From Pseudoflavonifractor intestinihominis (GTDB taxonomy: Bacteria > Bacillota > Clostridia > Oscillospirales > Oscillospiraceae), in NCBI RefSeq assembly GCF_040096055.1, contig NZ_JBBMFK010000026.1, forward strand, positions 1-56,276: 56,276 nucleotides of DNA. The letters run 5' to 3'. Below, one piece after another: positions 16,057-23,598 of the stretch; the first letter of the stretch is position 1, and each line of letters opens with the position of its first letter. Below the pieces are notes generated by a model. The model saw nothing but the letters and a program-made list of their open reading frames with translations. It was not told the DNA's origin and did not search any database. A program made the position numbers and the translations under genes.

Positions 16057-18396
16057 GTGGCAAAGACAAATCTGGTTATCGTGGAGTCTCCGGCCAAGGC
16101 CAAGACCATTACGAAATACCTGGGCCCTGGGTACCAGGTCAAGGCGTCCATGGGCCACGTGCGCGACCTGCCCAAGAGCAAGCTGGGCGTGGACGTGGAG
16201 CACGGCTTCACCCTGGACTACCAGCCCATCAAAGGCAAGGAAGAGGTCATCGACGACCTGAAGAAGGCCGCCAAGAAGAGCGACCAGATCTTCCTGGCCA
16301 CCGACCCGGACCGGGAGGGCGAGGCCATCTCCTGGCACCTGAAGGAGCTGCTGGGTCTGCCCGACGAGCGGACCCACCGGGTCACCTTTAACGAGATCAC
16401 CAAGAAGGTGGTCAACGAGTCCATCGCCCACCCCCGGGCCATCGACATGGACCTGGTGGACGCCCAACAGGCCCGGCGTGTGCTGGACCGGATCGTGGGC
16501 TATCAGATCTCCCCGCTGCTGTGGAAGAAGATCCGCCGTGGCCTGAGCGCGGGCCGGGTCCAGTCTGTGGCCACCCGTCTGGTGGCTGAGCGGGAGCAGG
16601 AGATCCGGGACTTCAAGCCCGAGGAGTACTGGACCCTGGAGGCCGAGCTGGAGCGGGTGGCCCCCGCTGCGGGCAAGTTCAAGGCGGCCTTCTACGGCCG
16701 GGAGAAGAAGATGGAGCTCCACAGCGAGGAGGAGGTCAACGCGGTGGTGTCCGCCGTGGAGCACGCCCCCTTCTCGGTGCGGGGCGTGAAGCGGCAGGAC
16801 AAGCAGCGCAACCCCGCGCCCCCCTTCACCACCTCTACCCTCCAGCAGGAGGCCTCCCGCAAGCTGAACATGACCCCCCGGCGGACCATGTCCATCGCCC
16901 AGCAGCTCTATGAGGGCGTGGACATCGCGGGGGAGGGCACCGTGGGCCTCATCACCTATATGAGAACCGACTCCCTGCGCCTGTCCGAGGAGGCCACGGC
17001 GGCCGCCAGGAGCTTCATCCTGGGCCGTTACGGCCAGGAGTACTATCCGGGCAAGCCCCGGGTCTACAAGGCCAAATCGGGCGCCCAGGACGCCCACGAG
17101 GCCATCCGTCCCTCCGACGTGAACCTGACCCCCGACGACGTGAAGAAGGACCTGACCAGCGAGCAGTACCGGCTCTACAAGCTGATCTGGAGCCGGTTCC
17201 TGGCCTGCCAGATGGCCGCCGCCGTGTACGACAGCGTGACCATCGACGTGGAGTCCGCCGGGTACACCTTCCGGGCCAACCACTCGGCCATCAAGTTCTC
17301 CGGCTATATGGCGGTGTACGTGGAGGGCAAGGATGAGGAGGAGGACGAGTTCCAGTCCCCGCTGCCCGACCTGAAGGAGGGGGAGCCCCTGGACCTGCGG
17401 AAGCTCAACCGGGACCAGCACTTCACCCAGCCCCCCGCCCGCTACACCGAGGCCACCCTCATCAAGGCCCTGGAGGAGAAGGGCATCGGCCGACCCTCCA
17501 CCTACGCCCCCACCGTGTCCACCATTCTGGACCGGGAGTACGTGGTGAAGGAGGGCAAGTACCTGCGCACCACGCCCCTGGGCGAGGTGGTCACCGGGCT
17601 GATGAAGGACAAGTTCCCCGACATCGTGGACACCGCCTTTACCGCCCACATGGAGGAGCAGCTGGACGAGGTGGAGACCGGCAAGGTCAACTGGCGGGAG
17701 CTCATCAGCGGCTTCTACGGCGGCTTTGAGAAGGAGCTCCAGCAGGCGGAGAAGGACCTGGACGGCGAGCGCATCAAGGTGCCCGACGAGGTCTCCGAGG
17801 AGATCTGCCCCAAGTGCGGCCGGAACCTGGTCATCAAGTCGGGCCGGTTCGGCCGGTTCCTGGCCTGCCCCGGCTGGCCCGAGTGCGACCACACCCAGCC
17901 CATTGTGATCGAGATGCCCGGCCGCTGCCCCAAGTGCGGCGGACGGATTCTGAAAAAGACCTCCAAGCGGGGATTTGCCTACTACGGCTGCGAGAACAAC
18001 TCCGGCCGCAACGGCGTGAAGTGCGACTTCATGACCTGGGACGTGCCGGTGAAGGACAACTGCCCCTCCTGCGGCCACACCATGTTCAAGAAGTCGGGCA
18101 AGGGGTTCCGCAAGCCCTTCTGCATCAACCCCGAGTGCCCCAACTTCCTGCCCGAGGACCAGCGGGGCTACAAGAAGAAGCCCGCCGCCGAGGGCACGGC
18201 CGCAGAGGCCGCCCCCGCCGAGGGGGAGGAGAAGCCGAAAAAGGCCGCCGCCAAAAAGACGGCAGCCAAGAAGCCGGCGGAGAAAAAGACGGCGGAGAAG
18301 AAGCCCGCCGCCAAGAAACCCGCGGCCAAGAAGGCGGCTGCCAAGCCCGCCGCCAAAAAGACAACGGCCAAGAAGGCCGCCAAGACCGAGGAATAA
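16057..18396 (+). CDS. topA: DNA topoisomerase I with three zinc fingers and a Lys/Ala tail
   Basis: This type IA topoisomerase relaxes negative supercoils through a 5'-phosphotyrosine. Of 779 residues, the Toprim domain is N-terminal (IVESPAKAKTI, then ATDPDREGEAISWHL) and the catalytic Tyr is Y301 in GLITYMRTDSLRLS. Three four-Cys zinc ribbons follow at about 587-705, each opening with CPKCG or CPSCG. The last 70 or so residues are a low-complexity Lys/Ala/Pro tail with AAKK-type repeats, as in histone H1 and some actinobacterial TopA proteins. The GTG start follows GGAGG by 7 bases. Confidence 0.97.
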   Translation: MAKTNLVIVESPAKAKTITKYLGPGYQVKASMGHVRDLPKSKLGVDVEHGFTLDYQPIKGKEEVIDDLKKAAKKSDQIFLATDPDREGEAISWHLKELLGLPDERTHRVTFNEITKKVVNESIAHPRAIDMDLVDAQQARRVLDRIVGYQISPLLWKKIRRGLSAGRVQSVATRLVAEREQEIRDFKPEEYWTLEAELERVAPAAGKFKAAFYGREKKMELHSEEEVNAVVSAVEHAPFSVRGVKRQDKQRNPAPPFTTSTLQQEASRKLNMTPRRTMSIAQQLYEGVDIAGEGTVGLITYMRTDSLRLSEEATAAARSFILGRYGQEYYPGKPRVYKAKSGAQDAHEAIRPSDVNLTPDDVKKDLTSEQYRLYKLIWSRFLACQMAAAVYDSVTIDVESAGYTFRANHSAIKFSGYMAVYVEGKDEEEDEFQSPLPDLKEGEPLDLRKLNRDQHFTQPPARYTEATLIKALEEKGIGRPSTYAPTVSTILDREYVVKEGKYLRTTPLGEVVTGLMKDKFPDIVDTAFTAHMEEQLDEVETGKVNWRELISGFYGGFEKELQQAEKDLDGERIKVPDEVSEEICPKCGRNLVIKSGRFGRFLACPGWPECDHTQPIVIEMPGRCPKCGGRILKKTSKRGFAYYGCENNSGRNGVKCDFMTWDVPVKDNCPSCGHTMFKKSGKGFRKPFCINPECPNFLPEDQRGYKKKPAAEGTAAEAAPAEGEEKPKKAAAKKTAAKKPAEKKTAEKKPAAKKPAAKKAAAKPAAKKTTAKKAAKTEE

Positions 18397-18401
18397 CCCT
18401 G

Positions 18402-18437
18402 GGGCAGGGACGGGGAAGCGCCCGCCCCTGCCCTCTT
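18402..18437 (+). terminator. Hairpin between topA and trmFO
   Basis: GGGCAGGG-A-CGGG (18402-18414) pairs with CCCG-C-CCCTGCCC (18421-18433), with one internal mismatch. Only TCTT follows, so it is probably a partial terminator that lets some transcription reach trmFO. Confidence 0.45.
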
Positions 18438-18456
18438 GCGATACAAAGGAGATACG

Positions 18457-19761
18457 ATGGAACCAGTGATTGTAATCGGCGCGGGCCTGGCCGGGTCCGA
18501 GGCCGCGTGGCAGCTGGCCCAGCGGGGTATCCCGGTGGAGCTGCGGGAGATGAAGCCGGAGAAGATGACCCCCGCCCACCACACGCCCTGGTTTGGCGAG
18601 CTGGTGTGCTCCAACTCCCTGCGGTCCGACCAGCTGGAGAATGCGGTGGGCCTGCTGAAGGAGGAGCTGCGGCGCATGGGCTCCCTGATCCTGTCCTGCG
18701 CCGACGAGCACCGGGTGGAGGCGGGCGGGGCCCTGGCGGTGGACCGCCACGGCTTTGCCCAGGCCATTACGGACAAGATCCGCAGCCATCCCCTCATCAC
18801 CGTGGTGGAGGGGGAGGTGGAGCACCTTCCGGCGGAGGGACAGGTCATCGTGGCCTCCGGCCCTCTGACCTCTGACGCCCTGGCCGAGGACATCAGGGCC
18901 TTTTTCCCTGAGAGCCACTACCTGAATTTCTTCGACGCCGCCGCGCCTCTGGTGACCTTTGAGAGCGTGGACATGGACAGCGCCTTTTTCGCCTCCCGGT
19001 ACGACAAGGGCACCCCGGACTATATCAACTGCCCCCTGACCGCGGAGGAGTACGAGGCCTTCTGGACCGAGCTGTGCGCCGCCCAGGAGGCGGAGGTCCA
19101 CGGCTTTGAGGACAAGAACGTGTTCGAGGGCTGCATGCCCGTGGAGGTCATGGCCCGCCGGGGCCACGACACCCTGTGCTACGGCCCCCTGAAGCCCCGG
19201 GGCCTGAAGGACCCCAAGACGGGCAAGGAGCCCTTTGCGGTGGTGCAGCTGCGCAAGGACAACGCCGACGGCACCATCTACAACCTGGTGGGCTTCCAGA
19301 CCCACCTGAAGTGGCCGGAGCAGCGGCGGGTGTTCTCCATGATCCCCGCCCTGAAGAACGCCGAGTTTGTCCGCTACGGGGTCATGCACCGCAACACCTA
19401 TCTGGACTCCCCCCGGCTGCTGGACCGGTACTACCGGGTGAAGAAGGACCCCCGCATCTGCTTTGCCGGTCAGATCACCGGCGTGGAGGGGTATGTGGAG
19501 TCCACCGCCTCCGGCTTCCTGGCGGCGCTGGAGCTGTCCCGCCGCCTGCGGGGCCTGCCGCCCGTGGACTTCCCCCAGGAGACCGCCACCGGCGCCCTGG
19601 CGCTGTATATCAGCAACGAGAGCGTCACCGACTTCCAGCCCATGAACGTGAATTTCGGCATCATCCCGCCTCTGGGCTATAAGGTGAAGGGCAAGCGGAA
19701 TAAGAATGCCGAGCTGTCCAGGCGGGCCCTGGAGAAGCTGGCCGAGCTGGACACGGAGTAA
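18457..19761 (+). CDS. trmFO: Folate/FAD-dependent tRNA (uracil-54-C5)-methyltransferase
   Basis: TrmFO makes ribothymidine-54 in the T-loop of tRNA, using methylenetetrahydrofolate as carbon donor and reduced FAD. The 434 residues begin with the FAD-binding motif VIGAGLAGSEAAW and include family stretches such as ELVCSNSLRS, FEGCMPVEVMARRG and a C-terminal NFGIIPPL. The ATG at 18457 has AAAGGAGA 4 bases upstream. An earlier in-frame start at 18436 falls in the topA hairpin. Position after topA is the usual Firmicutes order. The codV-clpQY-codY genes that often follow are absent here. Confidence 0.96.
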   Translation: MEPVIVIGAGLAGSEAAWQLAQRGIPVELREMKPEKMTPAHHTPWFGELVCSNSLRSDQLENAVGLLKEELRRMGSLILSCADEHRVEAGGALAVDRHGFAQAITDKIRSHPLITVVEGEVEHLPAEGQVIVASGPLTSDALAEDIRAFFPESHYLNFFDAAAPLVTFESVDMDSAFFASRYDKGTPDYINCPLTAEEYEAFWTELCAAQEAEVHGFEDKNVFEGCMPVEVMARRGHDTLCYGPLKPRGLKDPKTGKEPFAVVQLRKDNADGTIYNLVGFQTHLKWPEQRRVFSMIPALKNAEFVRYGVMHRNTYLDSPRLLDRYYRVKKDPRICFAGQITGVEGYVESTASGFLAALELSRRLRGLPPVDFPQETATGALALYISNESVTDFQPMNVNFGIIPPLGYKVKGKRNKNAELSRRALEKLAELDTE

Positions 19762-19785
19762 GGCCTTTTATGGGACAGGAGGCGG

Positions 19786-20040
19786 TCAGCCGCCCGCCTC
19801 CAGCACCAGCCGCAGGGCCAGACGGAAGCCGTGGCGGAAGCAGACCAGCCGTTCGTGGTAGGCGGCTTCGGCCTCCAGGTCGTTGAGGCGGTCCAGAAAT
19901 TCCAGACCCAGGGCGGCGTGGATGCGGCTGTAACAGGCGTCAAGGGCCTGCTGACGCTGGTCCGCTTCGGGCGCACGGCTGAACTCCAGCCTGTTGCGCG
20001 TCAGCTCTGATTCAAAGAGTTCTTCCAGTAAGTCAGTCAT
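19786..20040 (-). CDS. Small helical protein (DUF6809-like)
   Basis: The 84-residue product is acidic, predicted all-helical and without membrane segments. Its pattern (DLLEELFESEL at the start, FRHGFRLALRLVLEA at the end) resembles the small DUF6809-type proteins of Clostridia, which often lie near XRE regulators. I make that match from memory. The ATG at 20040 has AGGTGAGG about 8 bases upstream on the minus strand. It is transcribed divergently from the XRE array through a shared promoter region carrying direct repeats. Confidence 0.7.
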   Translation of the reverse strand: MTDLLEELFESELTRNRLEFSRAPEADQRQQALDACYSRIHAALGLEFLDRLNDLEAEAAYHERLVCFRHGFRLALRLVLEAGG

Positions 20041-20064
20041 AAGCAAGACCTCACCTTTAAGTTG

Positions 20065-20092
20065 AGATTAGGATATCATTTTAAAGATTAGG
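20065..20092 (+). promoter_or_regulatory. Candidate operator: two AGATTAGG direct repeats
   Basis: AGATTAGG occurs at 20065-20072 and 20085-20092, 20 bases apart, about two helical turns. One copy overlaps the -10 box of the minus-strand promoter and the other lies next to its -35 box. Binding of a dimer of one of the adjacent XRE proteins would block that promoter. This is inference. Confidence 0.5.
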
Positions 20093-20098
20093 TGTCAA
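20070..20098 (-). promoter_or_regulatory. Minus-strand sigma-A promoter of the small helical gene
   Basis: On the minus strand TTGACA (plus 20093-20098) and TATCCT (plus 20070-20075) are 17 bases apart. The start would fall near 20063, about 22 bases before the start codon. The region is clearly AT-rich compared with the flanking genes. Confidence 0.65.
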
Positions 20099-20109
20099 GG
20101 GGTGAAGCT

Positions 20110-20361
20110 ATGTTCCGAAGGGAAATATTTGCATCGCGGCTGCGTGGGCTGCGCCAGGAACGAAAAGAGGCACAGCCTGTGCTGGCGGACTTGCTGGGCG
20201 TAAGTGTGAATCAGATTAGCGAGATGGAGCGAGGAAGAAAGACCACTTCTTTTGAACGCTTGGTGCTGCTCTGCCAGCACTATAACGTCTCCTCTGACTA
20301 TCTGTTGGGCCTGAGCGACAAGCGGCAGCCTCTGGATGAGAAAGAAAAGCCCGAAGCGTGA
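20110..20361 (+). CDS. XRE-family regulator 1 of a tandem array
   Basis: This 83-residue protein is almost entirely one HTH_3 (Cro/C1-type) domain. The turn and recognition helix fall in LADLLGVSVNQISEMERGRK, and the protein ends with HYNVSSDYLLGLSD, a signature it shares with the next three genes. There is no effector or peptidase domain, so it should be a small DNA-binding dimer. The ATG at 20110 has AGGGGTG 5 bases upstream. An in-frame GTG at 20092 lies before that ribosome site. Base composition is lower in GC than trmFO and plsX. Confidence 0.88.
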   Translation: MFRREIFASRLRGLRQERKEAQPVLADLLGVSVNQISEMERGRKTTSFERLVLLCQHYNVSSDYLLGLSDKRQPLDEKEKPEA

Positions 20362-20392
20362 TGCTCTGACGGTATGCCTGTCAGGAGGACGC

Positions 20393-20650
20393 ATGGAGTT
20401 TAAGGATATTTTTTCACAACGGCTGCAAACGCTGCGCAAGAGCGCCGGAGAGAATCAGGAGGCGCTGGGGGCAGTCATTGGAATTGGAAAAACCGGAGTC
20501 AGCGAAATGGAGAACGGTCGAAAGACAACAACGGCAGAAAAGATAGCACTGATCTGCCGTCACTACAATGTTACAGCCGACTATCTCCTTGGATTGACGG
20601 ACTGTCCCAGACCGCTGAATGGGGAAGAGCCAGTGAATCGTGATGTATAA
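20393..20650 (+). CDS. XRE-family regulator 2 of a tandem array
   Basis: The 85-residue paralogue keeps the same plan. Its recognition helix region (IGIGKTGVSEMENGRK) is the most diverged of the four, so its DNA target may differ. It ends in HYNVTADYLLGLTD plus a short tail. AGGAGG at 20383-20388 is 4 bases before the ATG. Its stop overlaps the start of regulator 3, which suggests coupled translation. Confidence 0.88.
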   Translation: MEFKDIFSQRLQTLRKSAGENQEALGAVIGIGKTGVSEMENGRKTTTAEKIALICRHYNVTADYLLGLTDCPRPLNGEEPVNRDV

Positions 20651-20888
20651 TAGGGAAGTATTTGGCGCACGCCTGCGGGAGCTGCGGAACGAGAAAAAAG
20701 AGACGCAGAGAGATTTGGCTGATTTTCTTGGCGTAAAGCAGAACCAGATTGGCGAGATGGAGAATGGGCGCAAGGCGTCCACATTTGCCAAGCTGGCCAT
20801 GCTCTGTGAGCACTACAATGTCTCTGCTGACTATCTGCTGGGCCTGACCGACGAGCGGCGGCCTCTGCGTAAGGGCGAGGCTTTGTAG
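20643..20888 (+). CDS. XRE-family regulator 3 of a tandem array
   Basis: The 81-residue paralogue has the recognition region FLGVKQNQIGEMENGRK and the shared end HYNVSADYLLGLTDERRPL. The start overlaps the end of regulator 2 by 8 bases. An adjacent GTG at 20640 is an equally possible start. There is no strong ribosome site, which fits reinitiation from the upstream gene. Confidence 0.87.
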   Translation: MYNREVFGARLRELRNEKKETQRDLADFLGVKQNQIGEMENGRKASTFAKLAMLCEHYNVSADYLLGLTDERRPLRKGEAL

Positions 20889-20892
20889 TGTG

Positions 20893-21135
20893 ATGGGCAG
20901 GACAAAAGAAATTTTCCCTCAGAGAATGAGAGAACTGCGCAAGCAGACCGGCCAGCCCCAGAAGGTGCTGGCGGAACTGCTGGATGTCAGCGTCAACCAA
21001 ATCAGCGAGATGGAAAAGGGAACGAGGATGACAACGCTGGAAAAGCTGGTGGTCATCTGCCAGCACTACAACGTCTCCGCCGACTATCTGCTGGGCCTGA
21101 CCGATGAGCGGCGGCCTCTGCGTGAGGACAGATAA
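20893..21135 (+). CDS. XRE-family regulator 4 of a tandem array
   Basis: The 80-residue paralogue carries LLDVSVNQISEMEKGTR and ends HYNVSADYLLGLTDERRPLREDR, very close to regulator 3. It starts 4 bases after the stop of regulator 3 (GTG at 20890 is the alternative) with GGCGAGG upstream. Only 27 bases separate it from plsX and no terminator is visible, so array and plsX are likely on one transcript. Confidence 0.87.
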   Translation: MGRTKEIFPQRMRELRKQTGQPQKVLAELLDVSVNQISEMEKGTRMTTLEKLVVICQHYNVSADYLLGLTDERRPLREDR

Positions 21136-21162
21136 AGAAAACAGTTTTTGGGAGGAATCAAC

Positions 21163-22203
21163 ATGAAAATCATCGTAGACGCCATGGGCGGCGACAACGC
21201 CCCGGCCTCCAACGTCAGAGGCGCCCTGCGGGCGGTGAAGGAGCTGGGGGCCCAGGTGATCCTGGTGGGCCGCGGGGAGGACATCCTGGCCGTCCTGGCC
21301 GAGGACGGCATCAAGGAGCTGCCCGCGGGCATGGAGATCGCCCATGCCTCCGAGGTGGTGGAGATCTGCGACAACCCCGCCACCGCCTTCAAGGAGAAGA
21401 AGGACTCCTCCCTCACCGTGGGCCTGAACCTGCTCAAGGAGGGGAAGGGGGACGCCTTTGTGTCCGCCGGCAGCACCGGCGCCCTGCTCTCCGGTGCCAC
21501 CCTGCTGGTCAAGCGGGTGAAGGGCATCCGCCGGGCGGCCATGTGCCCCGTGGTGCCCACCGCCAAGGGGGGCGCCCTGCTCATCGACTGCGGCGCCACC
21601 GCCGAGTGCACCCCCGAGTATCTGCTCCAGTTCGCCTTCATGGGCTCCTACTACGCCGAGCGGGTCATGGGCCGCCCCGAGCCCCGGGTGGGCCTGCTGA
21701 ACATCGGCGCCGAGGAGTCCAAGGGCACCGACCTCCAGCGTGAGACCTGGAAGCTGCTGAAGAAGGCGGACGCTGAGGGCCGCATCCACTTTGCCGGCAA
21801 CGTGGAGGGCAAGGAGGCCGTGCTGGGCGCGGTGGACGTGATCGTCACCGACGGCTACTCGGGCAATATCTTCCTCAAGACCATGGAGGGCGCGGGCAGC
21901 TTCCTGGCCGGCGAGCTGAAGAAGATGTTCATGAAGAGCGTCACCACCAAGCTGGCCGCCCTGCTGGTGAAGGACGGCATCAAGGACTTCAAGCGGATGA
22001 TGGACTCCCGTGAGGTGGGCGGCACCGCCCTGGTGGGTATCTCCAAGCCGGTCATCAAGGCCCACGGCTCCTCCGACGCCTACGCCATCCGCAACGCCAT
22101 CCGTCAGGCCATGCAGTTCGCCTCTTCCGGCATCATCGACGACATCACCGAGAACGTGGAGTACATGCGCCTGCCCGTCATGCACAAGGCCGACGCCCAG
22201 TGA
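21163..22203 (+). CDS. plsX: Phosphate acyltransferase PlsX
   Basis: PlsX makes acyl-phosphate from acyl-ACP, the acyl donor used by PlsY to start phospholipid synthesis. The 346 residues begin with the family signature KIIVDAMGGDNAP and include STGALLSGATLL and VIVTDGYSGNIFLKTMEG. The ATG at 21163 follows GGGAGGA by 6 bases. In bacilli plsX follows the regulator gene fapR; here four XRE genes occupy that place. acpP lies downstream behind its own promoter, and fabD, fabG and related genes are not in the window. Confidence 0.97.
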   Translation: MKIIVDAMGGDNAPASNVRGALRAVKELGAQVILVGRGEDILAVLAEDGIKELPAGMEIAHASEVVEICDNPATAFKEKKDSSLTVGLNLLKEGKGDAFVSAGSTGALLSGATLLVKRVKGIRRAAMCPVVPTAKGGALLIDCGATAECTPEYLLQFAFMGSYYAERVMGRPEPRVGLLNIGAEESKGTDLQRETWKLLKKADAEGRIHFAGNVEGKEAVLGAVDVIVTDGYSGNIFLKTMEGAGSFLAGELKKMFMKSVTTKLAALLVKDGIKDFKRMMDSREVGGTALVGISKPVIKAHGSSDAYAIRNAIRQAMQFASSGIIDDITENVEYMRLPVMHKADAQ

Positions 22204-22292
22204 GGCACGGGACACATGTCTGAATCCTGACGGACAAAAACGGGAAGAATGTTTTGTAATCTTGCTCCAGGCATAAAAATTTGCAAATGCTA

Positions 22293-22321
22293 TTGACACG
22301 CTGGCGGAATGTGCCTATTAT
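22293..22321 (+). promoter_or_regulatory. sigma-A promoter of acpP
   Basis: TTGACA at 22293-22298 and TATTAT at 22316-22321 are 17 bases apart. The leader of about 47 bases contains a GC-rich palindromic stretch (GCCGCGCGCGGC). The remaining bases of the gap after plsX show nothing clear. Confidence 0.85.
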
Positions 22322-22374
22322 TTTAGTGCAAGAGATGCCGCGCGCGGCAATTAAATAACTGGGAGTAGATAGCT

Positions 22375-22611
22375 ATGATTTTCGACAAGCTGACCGAACT
22401 GCTGGCTGAACAGTTCAGCGTAGAGCCTGAGAGCATCACCATGGACACTTCCTTTGAGGACGATCTGGGCGCCGATTCCGTGGATCTCGTGGAGCTTTCC
22501 ATGGGCCTGGAGGAGGAGTTCGGCATCGAGGAGATGAGTGAGGAGGACGTGGCCACCATCAAGACGGTGGGCGATCTGGTGCACTATCTCCAGGGCAAGG
22601 TCGAGGAATAA
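22375..22611 (+). CDS. acpP: Acyl carrier protein
   Basis: This acidic 78-residue protein carries growing fatty acyl chains on 4'-phosphopantetheine. The attachment site is Ser35 in the motif GADSVDLVEL. Length and charge are typical. GGGAG lies about 11 bases upstream of the ATG. It has its own strong promoter and a strong terminator, so it can be made in large amounts apart from plsX and rnc. Confidence 0.97.
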   Translation: MIFDKLTELLAEQFSVEPESITMDTSFEDDLGADSVDLVELSMGLEEEFGIEEMSEEDVATIKTVGDLVHYLQGKVEE

Positions 22612-22622
22612 AACGCAACGAG

Positions 22623-22657
22623 ATCAAAGCCCCGCCGGGTGCGGGGCTTTGATTTTT
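22623..22657 (+). terminator. Rho-independent terminator of acpP
   Basis: A perfect 13-bp stem (22623-22635 with 22641-22653, loop CGGGT) is followed by TTTT. It ends 16 bases before rnc, so rnc depends on readthrough or an unseen promoter. Confidence 0.92.
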
Positions 22658-22673
22658 ACTGGGAGGGAAACAC

Positions 22674-23345
22674 ATGGAGAAGCTGGAGGAGAAGCTGGGC
22701 TATACCTTTCAGAACCGGGCCCTGCTGGAGAACGCTCTGACCCACAGCTCTTACGCCAATGAGAACAAGCATACCGGCGCGCAGAGCAACGAGCGGCTGG
22801 AGTTTCTGGGGGATTCGGTGCTGGGCATGGTGACGGCCGACTACCTCTACCGGGTCCATCCGGACCTGCCGGAGGGAGATCTGACCCGTACCCGGGCGGC
22901 CCTGGTGTGTGAGGGCAGTCTGGTGGAGGTGGCGCAGCAGCTGGAGCTGGGCGCCTACCTGAAGCTGGGCAAGGGTGAGGACGCCGGCGGCGGCCGGGAG
23001 CGCCCCTCTATCGTGGCCGACGCGGTGGAGGCCGTGCTGGCGGCGGTCTACCTGGACGGCGGCATCGGCTCTGCCCGGAAGATCATCCAGCGGTTCATTC
23101 TGGACCGGGAAGAGGAGAAGAGCGGCAGCCGGGACTACAAGACCGCGCTCCAGGAGCTGGTCCAGCGGGAGAGCGGCCAGGTGCTGGCCTACCGGCTGGT
23201 GGGCTCCACCGGCCCGGACCACGCCAAGCGCTTCCAGGTGGAGGTGGAGCTCAACGGCGCCCCTGTGGGGGCCGGCGAGGGCCGCAGCAAGAAGGAAGCG
23301 GAGCAGATGGCGGCCAAGGCTGCCATCGGCAAGCTGAAGGGGTAA
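22674..23345 (+). CDS. rnc: Ribonuclease III
   Basis: RNase III cleaves double-stranded RNA in rRNA precursors and structured mRNAs. The 223 residues show the nuclease domain with the signature NERLEFLGDSVLG (about 40-52) and the second acidic cluster DAVEAVLAAVYLDGG, then a C-terminal double-stranded RNA-binding domain (about 155-223). The ATG at 22674 follows GGGAGG by 6 bases. The last 42 bases of the gene reappear, diverged, at 23498-23539. Confidence 0.96.
   Translation: MEKLEEKLGYTFQNRALLENALTHSSYANENKHTGAQSNERLEFLGDSVLGMVTADYLYRVHPDLPEGDLTRTRAALVCEGSLVEVAQQLELGAYLKLGKGEDAGGGRERPSIVADAVEAVLAAVYLDGGIGSARKIIQRFILDREEEKSGSRDYKTALQELVQRESGQVLAYRLVGSTGPDHAKRFQVEVELNGAPVGAGEGRSKKEAEQMAAKAAIGKLKG
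23304..23345 (+). repeat. Copy 1 of a duplicated rnc 3' end
   Basis: These 42 bases, including the stop codon, encode QMAAKAAIGKLKG. They match 23498-23539 at 37 of 42 positions by eye. Confidence 0.8.
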
Positions 23346-23497
23346 GCGGCCGCCATCTGCTCGGCTGCGAGCGGGAGCGAGCCGCCGCTGTGCGGCGTCC
23401 AAGGCCCGGCGCAGCCGGGGCCTTGATGGCAGGGCGGAAATGCGCCCTGCCAGATGAAAAAAGAAATAAGCGTCCGGGCGGCTATGCCGCCTGGGCG
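23346..23497 (+). repeat. Hairpin-rich element between the two rnc ends
   Basis: About 150 bases without a credible gene hold a row of palindromes: CGGCT/AGCCG near 23362-23384; 23401-23424 with arms AAGGCCC and GGGCCTT; a perfect 9-bp stem at 23428-23451 (GGCAGGGCG/CGCCCTGCC); and GGCGGC-TAT-GCCGCC at 23477-23491. It resembles small structured intergenic repeats of GC-rich Clostridia. Family membership cannot be tested here. Confidence 0.55.
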
Positions 23498-23539
23498 CAG
23501 GTGGCGGCCAAGGCGGCCATCTGCAAGCTGAAGGGCTGA
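23498..23539 (+). repeat. Copy 2 of the rnc 3' end, gene remnant
   Basis: In the reading frame ending with TGA at 23537-23539 this encodes QVAAKAAICKLKG, against QMAAKAAIGKLKG in intact rnc. No start codon or ribosome site precedes it, so it should be non-coding debris of a duplication or insertion. Confidence 0.75.
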
Positions 23540-23552
23540 ATAGACACAGACA

Positions 23553-23585
23553 AGCGGGCGCACCGGATCTTCCGGTGCGCCCGCT
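23553..23585. terminator. Perfect 15-bp hairpin between convergent genes
   Basis: Bases 23553-23567 and 23571-23585 are exact inverted repeats with a three-base loop. There is no long T-run on either side. Its place between rnc and the minus-strand yibE/F gene suggests two-way termination. Confidence 0.6.
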
Positions 23586-23598
23586 GCTGTTATGCCAG

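Noticed and set aside
15943..19389. Minus-strand frame of 1148 codons across topA and trmFO
   Set aside because: Same GC-bias artefact. topA and trmFO on the plus strand have complete families, motifs and ribosome sites.
23498..23539. Second functional rnc-like gene
   Set aside because: Only the last 13 codons are present, with no start codon or ribosome site.
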